DNA of 40,405 bases. Origin: Chitinispirillum alkaliphilum. Lineage in GTDB: Bacteria; Fibrobacterota; Chitinivibrionia; Chitinivibrionales; Chitinispirillaceae. Numbering within the stretch: the stretch's first letter is position 1; every line of letters starts with the position of its first letter. The notes beneath the pieces were generated by a model. It searched no databases and was not told the DNA's origin. It was given only the letters and a program-made list of their open reading frames with translations. This document shows, one piece after another, positions 9,901-18,374 of the stretch. The position numbers and the translations under genes were made by a program. Location: contig LDWW01000030.1 of assembly GCA_001045525.1 (NCBI GenBank), positions 1-40,405 on the forward strand, given 5' to 3'.

Positions 9901-12743
9901 TGCTTAATAAGGAGCAGAGTGTTTCCGCGCAGACTTTCAAGATTAATCTGCTCTGTAAATGTAAGTATCAGAGTGTCAACCCCTGGGCGGTCTTTGTCAA
10001 TCACCAGCCCGGTACCAAGAAGCGGACCAACGCTGTCTATCACTTTGAAGCTGGTTGCCTGAGTTGGTACATCAGGGGTGAGCGGGTTCCAGTAAAACTG
10101 TGTGCCCAGTTCATCGTTGCTGCCGGTGAATGTGGTAATCCCAGCAGGGAAAGGTTGTGGGAAATTGACTCTGACAATTCTTGAATCTGCCGGGTCCAGT
10201 GAAATGTTGTTGCGATCTACGACTCTTCTTTCTCCGCTGCTGTTTGGCCAGAATAGTTCAATTGAATCAGGGATAGTCTCCTGAGTGAGATTTTCGCCAT
10301 AGTACACTTCAAGATAATCAACCTGTCCGTATCCATTATTGGCGTACACTATCCCATGTTCAATATGAGGAGTGAAAAGAGAGAAAAAGATTCTCGACCG
10401 GGTACCCTGCTGAAGATTGTGTTCATCAGAGGTAACTATGATACTTCCGTTGTCAACTTCATTTACACCTGTAACCCATATTCTGACCTCTCCGCCGGAT
10501 AAGTTAACACTTGATATTGGATCTGTAGCATTCTCTGACTGGTATGCCACAAGATCAGAACTGAGAATAATCTGAACCTGTGCATTCACGTTAAGTCGCT
10601 CACCACCGCTTGTTGCCCGGATGACCACTGGAAGCCTCTGCCCGGCTTCACCCCTTAGCTCTGCATTGGGGTCATACTGCAAAGTGTCTCCGTAGAATAT
10701 TTCAAGGTCATTTACACTGGTGAATGTAACCGAGATTCTCTTTAAGGTAGAATTCCCCGATGCATCAGTTGCCTTAAGCCAGATATAGTTCCCGGGCATG
10801 TTGCTTTGCTGAAGCTCTTCGCGTGAAACGGTAATGTCGAAAACCTTACTTTGAGGGTTTGATACATCCACAGGCTGTGCATCACGCCACACTCTCCACT
10901 CCTGGTCCATTGACCATTTTATGTCCCGGGCTTCTGTTTCGTCGGTAATAGTTGCCCGTACTATTGTGGTCTCACTGTCCTCGCTCTGAGTTCTCCAGGA
11001 AAGGTAGGGGTATTCGTTATCTTGCTCGAATCCAGAACAACTGCTGTTGCTGCCTGAGTGTCTTTGTATGAGTTCCTGTGCATCTCCGGCGATTGCCAAT
11101 CTGCGGGTGAAGTCAAACTCTCCCTTTACCGTTCTCAACAGCGGCAGAAAATCGTAACGGAAACTGATATTGTCACCAGAGACAGACGGAGCCCTTCCCC
11201 TCAAGATATCGAAACCACCGTTTATAGTATCCCAGATTCTTTGCCTAACATTCTGGTGCACAGTTTCATCATCGAAAAAGAATCGCAATATACCACCATC
11301 CCCCTGATTTTGCACTGTGCCGTTATCACCGAAGAATACATCGGTCATGGTTTGGCGGGAGACAGGAAAGTCTATCAGTTCGATTGAGGGGTCGGCGAGG
11401 GACAAACGAGAGGCCTCTATAAACTGACGGCCAAAACCGGTGTAAAAGTCATCTAAGTAATTATTGTTGCCGCGTCCAAAGTGATACCTGTCCAGTGTTC
11501 TGGCATTTTGGTCATACTGGGGGTAACCAAAAGCTTCGGCAATGTTCCCCATGTGCCCCCACAATCCCTGGTTGTAGGCAACGATCATAGCTGAAAGGCC
11601 AAGGTAGGGATCGCCTTCCTCACGAGAAATCTCAATCCCCTCTCTCCAGCAAATATCCTGAGCGTAGGAAACAACATCATAGTTTGCAAAAAGAAAAAGG
11701 CTGGGGAAAAAAGAACCATTAATTGTTGTAGCGCTGTTCATCACAGTGCGCCGTCCATCCTGTGCCCTTGTGTAATAACCCATAAACTCCTCATTGCTTA
11801 TACTTAGCTCTGTGGAATTCCTTGCCGAAGAAAGCTGGGCTTCAAACTTTGGGAAAAAACTGGGATAGTTCATGGCTCTGTCTAAACCGGAAGGTCCCTC
11901 AACATGAAAGGGGGTAAATTCTGTACCATTGATAAAATCTTCCCGGAATGCATTGGTTCCGGCAAATGTCTCCTTAATTCCAATACCCATCAAAGTCTGC
12001 ATATCGATATTCAGGTACTCCTGAGATAGGGCAATACCCATCCAGAACATATACTGCGATTGATCTACTGTGAGATCAGTGTTACTTACTCTGAAGGTTT
12101 CCGTGGGTATAGCTATCTGTAGCTGCGTTTCTCCAAGCCAGGTATCCATCATTCCGGCAGAATACCTTCCTCCGCGTACACCAAGACTGTCATAAACTTC
12201 CGGGCGGTAAGCTGGATCGTAAAATGCGGGCAGATTGCTTATTCTGTCAAGCTGCGAAAGGGTAATGGGGTCCTCACCGATCGGGTCATCTGGAACACCC
12301 GGTGCCCCGGTTCTCAAAAGCAAAAACTCACTTCCTGGAACCGGGGTTGTTGTTTCAGGAAAGTTGCCCCAAGGATGGTTAAAATGACGGGTGTCCCCCG
12401 GGGTAATTCGGGCTGCCTGATCCTGTTGCGCATTGGGCAGATAATATAAATTTACCTCATTTTGTCCCCCACTCCGTGCCCTGTTGATAATCCTGAATGT
12501 AGAGTTATCCCATACCTCATCGGGTGAACCGGTCCACTCCCATCCCTCGTTTAAAAACCTGATACCTCCGAGAGTCCAGGAAGAATTGGTATTGTTCGTA
12601 ATCGACACCGATGTTCCGCTTTGATCAACACGCGCCACAACTGCGGCATATAAAGTGCTGTTAATTAACAGCAGGATCAGAAATAGAGCACTGATGCACC
12701 TAAGAAAATCGACTCCAGGGTATTTGACCCATTTTTTAATCAT
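6927..12743 (-). CDS. Giant secreted multi-domain protein with lysozyme-like N-terminus and duplicated Ig-like modules
   Basis: 1938 aa from ATG 12743, chosen because AGGAG lies 7 nt before it; a TTG five codons earlier is unlikely. Residues 1-35 are a signal peptide (basic start, long hydrophobic core, cleavage after LYA). Residues about 35-110 resemble a small beta (carbohydrate-binding-like) domain. Residues about 230-420 show IGIKETFAG and later MIVAYNQG, reminiscent of lysozyme/SLT-fold motifs; this is tentative. A module of Ig/Big-like beta domains occurs twice (about 680-1130 and about 1250-1690), each starting near GEAGQRLPVVIRA and including DSIELFWPN. A Big_1-like domain (about 1135-1235) lies between them. 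An EF-hand-like DTNADGIVNQ follows. The tail has YDNMGNVVYT...WDLRNRNQ...GTYLAIV, like FlgD/T9SS sorting domains. Probably cell-surface or secreted. Confidence 0.82.
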   Translation of the reverse strand: MIKKWVKYPGVDFLRCISALFLILLLINSTLYAAVVARVDQSGTSVSITNNTNSSWTLGGIRFLNEGWEWTGSPDEVWDNSTFRIINRARSGGQNEVNLYYLPNAQQDQAARITPGDTRHFNHPWGNFPETTTPVPGSEFLLLRTGAPGVPDDPIGEDPITLSQLDRISNLPAFYDPAYRPEVYDSLGVRGGRYSAGMMDTWLGETQLQIAIPTETFRVSNTDLTVDQSQYMFWMGIALSQEYLNIDMQTLMGIGIKETFAGTNAFREDFINGTEFTPFHVEGPSGLDRAMNYPSFFPKFEAQLSSARNSTELSISNEEFMGYYTRAQDGRRTVMNSATTINGSFFPSLFLFANYDVVSYAQDICWREGIEISREEGDPYLGLSAMIVAYNQGLWGHMGNIAEAFGYPQYDQNARTLDRYHFGRGNNNYLDDFYTGFGRQFIEASRLSLADPSIELIDFPVSRQTMTDVFFGDNGTVQNQGDGGILRFFFDDETVHQNVRQRIWDTINGGFDILRGRAPSVSGDNISFRYDFLPLLRTVKGEFDFTRRLAIAGDAQELIQRHSGSNSSCSGFEQDNEYPYLSWRTQSEDSETTIVRATITDETEARDIKWSMDQEWRVWRDAQPVDVSNPQSKVFDITVSREELQQSNMPGNYIWLKATDASGNSTLKRISVTFTSVNDLEIFYGDTLQYDPNAELRGEAGQRLPVVIRATSGGERLNVNAQVQIILSSDLVAYQSENATDPISSVNLSGGEVRIWVTGVNEVDNGSIIVTSDEHNLQQGTRSRIFFSLFTPHIEHGIVYANNGYGQVDYLEVYYGENLTQETIPDSIELFWPNSSGERRVVDRNNISLDPADSRIVRVNFPQPFPAGITTFTGSNDELGTQFYWNPLTPDVPTQATSFKVIDSVGPLLGTGLVIDKDRPGVDTLILTFTEQINLESLRGNTLLLIKQGSNEEFILNVREILPHGNLFHVVVDDLGPNAPQENDQLRFVPGSGVVDMRHGATVHPDNRPITLGRRPANDFLVEIRDLHSEQVLNSVRAGDHVRLIVKPRVAGMEPFDRDLEDVWVNLASGNPLFQVIEPPRQVHIDHIPALQHVEAIVYFTTVPEGGIEYVEAADELENPGFSGRSNPIEILPGDPESIVFTDPVSKNHPDAQPSIIMPGQNYIVNLTVYDRFGNLINTPTQVAIESLDENIGTIEGERLKYTDESGSVQFYATITGGRRDDIYTLRATLMANGAVDEGELIVGRDPDRLAIFYADTVDYNPAAVLSGEAGQRLPVVIRALGGEDGNQLVTDRANMIHFSFDPYPGLEVYTSADSESPVTSVNLQNGEIRVWVKGLIEIDNGTISVSAQDDPTITSASRSNIFFYVTSADIDYGAVFADNGNGRVNRMEVYYNIDITEETIPDSIELFWPNRTDGYRRVASGSGQIVLNSPRHITVNFPEEFPQGYTTYSGRPDLGTHFFYNPLTPDIPGVEALFRVVDSVGPLIKSGMVSEKIGSGVDTLLLTFTEDIVLSNLLGQSLLLRKQQEDQTEIPVTVLNVLPQGDHVKLVTADMGQNAPQKGDLLRFNPNRNIIDARDGARVHPENRAVILGLRPIPPGIDSAFYFDTNADGIVNQVRIWFNKDVNKNDLQVELFWTGNNQTDPLEGERIAYHTDNSSITVDISQAFHHDVPFQTSGNMITQIKVDGFDEPVAGTVRDRAAPVIVDALYSLGKVLSEGIVAEDTLTITFSEAVAEDVFSPIPFKLKGIRDGFETGYTFTVEYHDRDALKYRFIVKGKNPPHMFVASGDSVFIHTEGNVRDQSNNVQSNPENRRVLLRTGEIPVSLRLAVGPNPCKVGDGPVIPGLDFRQGMAFVIEPDHPMAADINLNASLAIYDNMGNVVYTASIDDRTVPGKILHVWDLRNRNQRLVSTGTYLAIVNAVSPDNPNVNLSEQVKISVNR

Positions 12744-13130
12744 GATAATTCTCCTCAATACGTATGCAGAATGTGTGCTGACTTGTGTTTATGATAAGCC
12801 ATGCCCCGCTTAACCGTTTAACTTTTATAAATTCTGAAGCGAGCATAAATATAATATAGGAAATATTCTGCCTAACAGGGGAAAAATTTTGCCCCAATAA
12901 TCTTATACGGGGTATTTCAGTTCATGCTCAACCTGTAAGACACTAATGAGGGGTGTTGTCCGGAAAACTCACTTTTTTAAAAAACATTCCCTTGACGGGA
13001 GTTTCTGAGGGAATGGGAGTATGCTGATCTTTCCCTGAACCCGCTATACTCCATATACAGTATTAGTCGGTAAAATAGCGCTATGAAGCAAATACTGGAA
13101 AGGGTCTTGGAAGCTAAATGCTATGAATAA
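12744..13130. other. Leader and promoter region of the 1938-aa protein gene
   Basis: Non-coding. It contains GGGGAAAAATTTTGCCCC (12878-12895), a near-perfect palindrome and possible operator, and an AT-rich TATATTATA-type segment at about 12848-12858 on the minus strand that could be a -10 region. A terminator for the upstream transcript lies at 12979-13015. Confidence 0.4.
12979..13015 (-). terminator. Second terminator downstream of the split surface protein
   Basis: On the minus strand CATTCCCT pairs perfectly with AGGGAATG over a 15-nt loop and is followed by TTTTTT. It lies about 160 nt beyond the stop at 13176, in tandem with the weaker hairpin at 13131-13159. Confidence 0.7.
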
Positions 13131-13159
13131 AGCACGGGACCCGTAAAAAGCCCCGTGCT
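13131..13159 (-). terminator. Hairpin immediately after the split surface protein
   Basis: AGCACGGG pairs with CCCGTGCT, followed on the minus strand by a short T-rich tract (TTATTC). It is about 17 nt past the stop at 13176. The U-tract is weak, so this may act together with the terminator at 12979-13015. Confidence 0.55.
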
Positions 13160-13175
13160 CAGGAGGGGTACAGCA

Positions 13176-16100
13176 CTACTTAACTACAGCGAATTTTACT
13201 CTTTCAGAAAGTATCACTCTTCCTGCATCAAGGTTGGTAACATTTGCGATTAACAGATAGGTTCCTTCCGAAACAAACCTGCCGTTTCTGTTTCTGAGGT
13301 CCCAGGTCATTACAATTCCGTTGTTTGAACGCTCTTGCGCTTCGGGTGGAGCTGTATAGACGATATTTCCAAGTTTGTCGTAGATAGCAAGATCCAGTTT
13401 GGCGTTGATATTTTCAAAGATCTGTGTGTTATCACCAATAATTTGAATTATAAGGCCTTCATGAGACCTGCCTGTTGAAGGCAGATAAACTCCATCAGCC
13501 CCGACACGCACAGGACTTGGGCCAACTATAAGCCTTAGATTTATGGGAGGATCCCTGACTTCAAGAGGTACCCTACGGTTTGCAGGATTGTTCTGGATAT
13601 TTTCATCCCCATCTCTCACTCCGCTATTAGGGTTGATGAAAATGGAGTCCCCGTTGTTTGGAAAGACAAAGCTTTCCAGTGTTGAGTTAACTGAAAACCT
13701 GTAGGATCCACCGGATCCTCTTCCCAGATACCCCAGTTCGAGCTGGTACCCGGTAATGGGGGAAATGAAGGAAAAAGGTGTTGCAGTGAGCTGGTTTTCC
13801 ATAACGGATTCACTAAACACCACAGTCAGGGTATCTATTCTGTTTTCTCCTTCACCAAACTCATAGACAGCATTTGTGATAACGGGAGCCGCTCTGTCTC
13901 TGACGGTTCCTGTAACAGCCCTGTCGTAATCTGTGCTGTTGATTGTTACTGTCATATTACCAGATGTCTGGTTATCGACACTGTTATTGAAGGCATCTCT
14001 TACATTCACAGCTATAACGGAGTTATCTCCGTAGCTATGGGCTTCCCCGCTGATTTCACCTGTAGTGTTTCCCAAGGTCCAGGAGAAAGTGAAAGTAAGA
14101 TTAGAAATGTTCTCTTCTTTATTCAGCCAGATTATAACATTGTCCACGATACCATCAGCATTGGTGTCATAATAGAATGCTGAGTCGATTCCCGGAGGAA
14201 CTTGCCTCATGTTCAGTGCAACGGGACGGTTCTCAGGATGAACTGTTGCTCCGTGCCGGGCATCCCTTACTCCGCTGCCGGGGTTAAAACGGAGGAGATC
14301 ATGTTCCGCGGGAGAAAGCTCACCATTGTCTTCGATGATAAACCTCACTCTTCCATCTTCAGATATTGCACTGATTACATTGAGAGGTATTTCGTAATCA
14401 AAGCCGGCCTTTCTGAGAAGAAGAGTTTCTCCTCTGAGACTTTCTGGATTGATACTTTCTGAAAAGCTTGCAATGATTGTGTCAACTCCAGGTGTGAGCC
14501 TCTCAACGAGTGTTGCAGAAGTGATCAGCGGACCTATACTATCGATCACATCAAACCGTGTTATTATTTGATTGGTTGCACCCGGACTGGTGTAATAGTG
14601 CGTACCAAGCCTGTTTGTGCTCTGAAAAGAGGTGTATCCTTCACCGAATGGCTCAGAAAACCGCACCGCCACAAGAGTTGGGTTAGCGCTGTCCCACTCA
14701 AGCTGTTCTCCGTATGCTTTTCTGCGATACTGAGGTTCCTCACGAGGCCAGTATAAAACTATCGAATCCGGCTTATCGCTTAGCGGTTGGGTGTAAAATA
14801 CGGCCATGCTGTCAAGTCTGCCGTAGCCGTTATTGGCAAAAACTATCCCATGCTCAATTCCTGAAGGGGGCGGGGTAAAGTATATCTGTGCCCTTTCGGT
14901 ACCAAGCAGGGTAATGTCATCAACAGGGCTTACGGCTATTCTGCCGTTTGTAACCAGGTCAACTCCGGTGATCCACACGACCGCTCTGCCCTCTGTCAGC
15001 CTTGTCTGGGTTATTGGTTCAGCCGATTCCTGAGTTTGGTACACCCTTAGATTTGCGCTTGGGGTGAGTGTGAAAGAGATCTCTGAATTTACATTTGTCT
15101 GGAGCTGTGTGCCACCGATCCCTCCGTGTGCTTCGATAACTACCGGAAATCTCACACCGACCCGTCCTCTTACCTCTTCAGTTCGTGTCCCGAGCGGATT
15201 TTCATAAAAAATAGCAAGGCGGTTTCTTGCTTCACCAACTCTGATTGCAGCAGTGTCCGCAGAGTTAGGATTTCCCGCAATTATAGCTCTCAGATCGAAC
15301 AGATCGTCCCGCAGCCCACCTGTTACGGTTGCTTCAAACTGCACCCGTCCCTCTTCATTTGAAGTTCCCACGCCTGAACCGACGATGTCCCCGATTTCAG
15401 GCTGAAGACTCTCGATTATGATTCCTGCAGACTGGTCGACTCTGTTGCCATATTCATCCCGAACAGAAATTTCGACATCGAAATTGTCCCCGAAATTGAG
15501 TGTGGGGGGAGCAATTCCGGTTCTGTTTGATGGCGGATTGTCGAATTCCACTCTATAGGGGTCCCCAGGCAGAATTGTAATAGGGTCAGAGGCGCCCAGA
15601 AATGGCAGGGACTGGTTGGGGTTTTGTGGGTTTTCCCAATATGCGCTGACCCTTACGATCTCATTTTCTCCTGAAGGGGGTATGGTTGTGAAATATACGG
15701 TCTCCTGTGAAGATAACAAATGCGTTATCTGATCAATCTGCAGGGCCTCATCTGTGGAAGCATCGAAAAGTGTTCTGTTGCCACCAAGACTTACCCTGAC
15801 ATGGTTGATATCATGTATAAACGGTTCACCGTTTCTGGTAGGTGTTATTCTCAGCATCACATGATGGCCGGCTCTGACCCGATTGCCCGGGATTGGATTG
15901 CCCTGTAAATCGAGAACCTGAACCTCTAACTCGGTTTCCAGGCTTCTGTAGGGTAAAAAACCCACATCTGAAGTCACAGGTCTTCCGCTTTCATCCTCCC
16001 CCTCTATTACCAGCTCAACAAAAGCGTACTCCCCTATGGAGGAAACGCCCGAGAAGGTAATATTATTGGAACCGATAGAAATTGGTGTTGGGGGTATGTT

Positions 16101-16250
16101 AAGCTCGACTATGTCCCCCGATGGAATGGGGCGTACATTAAAAGCACCGACATAACTCTCATCGTAAGGAACATCTCTGAGCAGTCTGGCATATCTTATT
16201 CGGGGATTGTTCATAGTACCCTGAACAGTAAAATTAAACTGAGCTTCCAA
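13176..16250 (-). CDS. C-terminal part of a giant secreted Ig-like/FlgD-tailed protein (separated from its N-terminus by a frameshift)
   Basis: 1024 aa from a TTG at 16250 that has no ribosome binding site. Protein-like coding in this frame continues upstream through IIPEDNLFYTGN to the G run at 16311-16319. There it would join the beta-helix protein of the other frame, so the true gene is probably 13176-17763. Domains visible: a beta domain (about 1-105), a Big_1-like domain (about 230-335), and one copy of the module found twice in the 1938-aa neighbour (GRVGVRFPVVIEA, DSIVLYWP). These are followed by PGIDSAFYYDTNADGIVDN (EF-hand-like) and TVRDRAAPVI. The same tail follows: IYDKLGNIVYT, WDLRNRNGR, GTYLLIANV. 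It has no signal peptide of its own, which supports the split-gene reading. Confidence 0.8.
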   Translation of the reverse strand: MEAQFNFTVQGTMNNPRIRYARLLRDVPYDESYVGAFNVRPIPSGDIVELNIPPTPISIGSNNITFSGVSSIGEYAFVELVIEGEDESGRPVTSDVGFLPYRSLETELEVQVLDLQGNPIPGNRVRAGHHVMLRITPTRNGEPFIHDINHVRVSLGGNRTLFDASTDEALQIDQITHLLSSQETVYFTTIPPSGENEIVRVSAYWENPQNPNQSLPFLGASDPITILPGDPYRVEFDNPPSNRTGIAPPTLNFGDNFDVEISVRDEYGNRVDQSAGIIIESLQPEIGDIVGSGVGTSNEEGRVQFEATVTGGLRDDLFDLRAIIAGNPNSADTAAIRVGEARNRLAIFYENPLGTRTEEVRGRVGVRFPVVIEAHGGIGGTQLQTNVNSEISFTLTPSANLRVYQTQESAEPITQTRLTEGRAVVWITGVDLVTNGRIAVSPVDDITLLGTERAQIYFTPPPSGIEHGIVFANNGYGRLDSMAVFYTQPLSDKPDSIVLYWPREEPQYRRKAYGEQLEWDSANPTLVAVRFSEPFGEGYTSFQSTNRLGTHYYTSPGATNQIITRFDVIDSIGPLITSATLVERLTPGVDTIIASFSESINPESLRGETLLLRKAGFDYEIPLNVISAISEDGRVRFIIEDNGELSPAEHDLLRFNPGSGVRDARHGATVHPENRPVALNMRQVPPGIDSAFYYDTNADGIVDNVIIWLNKEENISNLTFTFSWTLGNTTGEISGEAHSYGDNSVIAVNVRDAFNNSVDNQTSGNMTVTINSTDYDRAVTGTVRDRAAPVITNAVYEFGEGENRIDTLTVVFSESVMENQLTATPFSFISPITGYQLELGYLGRGSGGSYRFSVNSTLESFVFPNNGDSIFINPNSGVRDGDENIQNNPANRRVPLEVRDPPINLRLIVGPSPVRVGADGVYLPSTGRSHEGLIIQIIGDNTQIFENINAKLDLAIYDKLGNIVYTAPPEAQERSNNGIVMTWDLRNRNGRFVSEGTYLLIANVTNLDAGRVILSERVKFAVVK

Positions 16251-17763
16251 ACGGTTTCCGGTATAAAAAAGGTTGTCTTCGGGTATGATTCTGGCGAGTG
16301 TGCTCTGTTGCCCCCCCCCTCTGAATCGCTCCGATATCTGCTATTTGGCCATCGCCTCCAAGCATTCCGATAAGATCGCAGCCCCCCCCCGCTATATGCT
16401 GACTAACGAGTGGGTTTTGCCAGTTGGGCACGAGAAAATCGGGACTGTTCGGGTCTTCGGAAAGAAACTCCGTTTCGATCCAGCGGATATTTGCAGATGC
16501 AGGAAAACCGGTTGTATCTTCAGGGCTTAATATCAAAGCCCCCTGTTGGCCACTTTGAGGTCTTCCCATGTTCTGCATGATATTAGGGATCCCTCCCCCA
16601 GCAGGTGGGGGCTCCTGCATAGCAGCATATACAGAATGCCTCATCCTCTTTCTGAACCGAAATTCAAAGGGAGGATGCCACAGCTCCCATCCCTCATACC
16701 TGAACTGGCTTCCGTATCCGTTATTCAAATAGTGCCTTGGCCGCCCGTAGATATTGTTGAAAATCAGATGCTGTACCCCTGCAGCCCAGAAACCAGCGTA
16801 ATTAAGATAATTCCTGAAAAAAGTGTTGTTGTATATGGCCAGAGGTGAGAGGAGATTTTCTTTAAAAGCAATAGCCCCTCCATACTGATATGCGTTTTGG
16901 TTTGTAACCTCCCCATCTGTGATATTGCGGGCATCCACCCTCATCACCTCCTGAAGGACACTGGGAGTATGATAGTTGTCATAGATCAGGTTGTAGCGTA
17001 TTGTGGAACCTAGATCCCACATCATCTCAAAATAGAGCCCCCAGGAGTTTGAGTGTATACGGTTGTTTTCGATAAGATGTCCTCCGCCCTGACCAAAAGC
17101 GGAAAAAGGGATAATATCTTCAACATCGATATCCCCCGGATTAGGATTGCCGAAAATTCCTCCCGCATTTCTGTCCTTGACCGCTATACCATAATAAGCG
17201 TTTTTAAACTCACTGTTTCTGACAATTATGTTACCGGTAATATCCAGGGTGAGTGCGGCATTTCCATAGAACAGACCGTAAACACCATGCTCCCCCCCCT
17301 CTTCGGGCCACACCCCGGGGTATCCGAAGGGGTAAGCGCCGCCACCGTCTACGATGATACCGTCGATTGTGACTCCCTGCACTCCTGAGATTCGCAGTGC
17401 ACCGTTACGGTAAAAGGTGATATGCGCCGGGTCTCTGGATTCCTCATAATTCCTGGGGCCCACGTTTACCCTGTCCTGGTATCGTATGGTGGGTTTGTTG
17501 TTTGGGTCTGCAGATCTGAGGGTAAGGTTGTGGAGCCGTTCATCTCTGGAGTTGACACTGATATGGATCTGCTGCTCAGGAGAATAGACAGCGTTGTCCA
17601 GGATTATGATTTCATCACCCGGGCTTGCCGCATTGATGGCAGACTGGATATCGGAGTACTGTCCGCTGCCGTCCTGTGAGACGGTGATCTGTGACTGTGA
17701 GAAAGCCGTATGTGCAGCGATGGCAAGGAAGAAAAATAGGTGGATAAATTTTCTGTCGAACAT
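16234..17763 (-). CDS. N-terminal part of the split surface protein: signal peptide and right-handed beta-helix
   Basis: 509 aa as read. Residues 1-22 are a signal peptide (cleavage near AFS). Residues about 25-480 are a pectin-lyase-type beta-helix. It opens with VSQDGSGQYSDIQSAINAA and DEIIILDNAVYS, followed by PbH1-like rungs such as NNRIHSNSWGLYF and YNLIYDNYH. The fold is common in polysaccharide lyases and adhesins; no catalytic set is identifiable. The helix closes with QIADIGAIQRGG. From the nine-G run on, the sequence (ATEHTRQNH...) is not protein-like and stops after 25 residues, while a neighbouring frame continues sensibly. AGGAG lies about 10 nt before the ATG. A sigma-70-like promoter is about 145 bp upstream. 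Confidence 0.82.
   Translation of the reverse strand: MFDRKFIHLFFFLAIAAHTAFSQSQITVSQDGSGQYSDIQSAINAASPGDEIIILDNAVYSPEQQIHISVNSRDERLHNLTLRSADPNNKPTIRYQDRVNVGPRNYEESRDPAHITFYRNGALRISGVQGVTIDGIIVDGGGAYPFGYPGVWPEEGGEHGVYGLFYGNAALTLDITGNIIVRNSEFKNAYYGIAVKDRNAGGIFGNPNPGDIDVEDIIPFSAFGQGGGHLIENNRIHSNSWGLYFEMMWDLGSTIRYNLIYDNYHTPSVLQEVMRVDARNITDGEVTNQNAYQYGGAIAFKENLLSPLAIYNNTFFRNYLNYAGFWAAGVQHLIFNNIYGRPRHYLNNGYGSQFRYEGWELWHPPFEFRFRKRMRHSVYAAMQEPPPAGGGIPNIMQNMGRPQSGQQGALILSPEDTTGFPASANIRWIETEFLSEDPNSPDFLVPNWQNPLVSQHIAGGGCDLIGMLGGDGQIADIGAIQRGGATEHTRQNHTRRQPFLYRKPFGSSV
16311..16319. repeat. C9/G9 homopolymer at the frameshift junction of the split surface protein
   Basis: Nine C on the plus strand (G9 in the coding strand). 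With nine G the frame runs into a stop at 16234. With eight G the beta-helix frame passes straight into RGGQQSTLARIIPEDN and on to the 1024-aa C-terminal part, giving one protein of about 1530 aa. It is either a slipped-strand phase-variation tract captured in an off state or a homopolymer sequencing error. Similar runs occur at 16382-16390 (C9, in frame) and 17292-17299 (C8, in frame) in the same gene. Confidence 0.85.
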
Positions 17764-18215
17764 ATTACTGCCACTCCTGTCTTAGAAGAGGAAAAACGGT
17801 TTTATAAATGTATCTCTTTAGAGAAAATCGGTCCAGTTTTGAAAGCGGCGTTTAAAGCGCTTAACTTGATTCTGGATAAGTAGTTGAGCGCTGCCGATAC
17901 AATATAATAATATACACGCTTTTGCTGGAAATGCAACGTTATCTTTCTCAGGGGGAGATTTTTTTGAGAAAAAATTCAGGGGAGGGGGGATTGGTTTGAT
18001 ATTTGTAGGGGAAATAATAACAGAAGTGGGTTAATTTAAAACTCAGAGGTGAAGGCAATAATCGATCACCGGGGTCCGAAATTTTTATAAGGAAGGGAAA
18101 AAAACAGGTAAATTCTGCAGAGGGCCGGTTTACGGATTAAGGGCTGTCTGCAGATCAGAGAGAGAAAGAGAGAGAGAGGAAATGGTTTTGTTGTTTTGGA
18201 TGGGAGGTGTGCGTT
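17764..18215. other. Intergenic region between divergent genes, with a GA-rich tract
   Basis: About 450 bp. It holds the promoter of the split surface protein gene (17907-17936) and the leader of the small plus-strand gene at 18216. A GA-rich simple-sequence tract lies at 18157-18179. A long minus-strand open frame across 18066-18578 looks like chance. Confidence 0.45.
17907..17936 (-). promoter_or_regulatory. Sigma-70-like promoter for the split surface protein gene
   Basis: On the minus strand TTGCAT is followed, after 18 bp, by TATTAT. Transcription would start about 135 bp before the ATG at 17763. Pattern match only. Confidence 0.45.
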
Positions 18216-18374
18216 ATGCATCAGAGAGTTGAGCCATATGTAACGCTTGACGATCGTCCTGACAGGGATACAGTAATAGAAAAAGACGAAGTATTGAGCA
18301 TAATCATAGATGTTGAGACTCTTTGTATAGAGGATTTCTATGACAAGTACTTCGAAACCCACAACAGGAGATAA
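18216..18374 (+). CDS. Small acidic protein of unknown function (52 aa)
   Basis: 52 aa, starting MHQRVEPYVTLDDRPDRD and ending YFETHNRR. A strong GGGAGGTG lies 6 nt before the ATG, and composition is protein-like (acidic, with a central IIIDVETL strand). Its end overlaps the start of the next small gene by 35 bp, and the pair shares the terminator at 18600-18646. I do not recognise a family. The short acidic sequence before an overlapping partner resembles small regulatory or peptide-precursor gene pairs, but that is speculation. Confidence 0.6.
   Translation: MHQRVEPYVTLDDRPDRDTVIEKDEVLSIIIDVETLCIEDFYDKYFETHNRR

Noticed and set aside
12744-12758. TTG start five codons upstream of the giant protein's ATG
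   Set aside because: It overlaps the ribosome binding site (GAGGAG) of the ATG at 12743.
16234-16310. C-terminal 25 residues of the beta-helix frame (ATEHTRQNH...) as true protein
   Set aside because: Basic, repetitive composition unlike the family, while the neighbouring frame gives a smooth protein sequence; treated as out-of-frame reading after the G9 run.
18157-18179. GA-rich repeat as a possible CRISPR or array
   Set aside because: It is a simple-sequence tract with no repeat/spacer structure. No CRISPR array was seen anywhere in the window.
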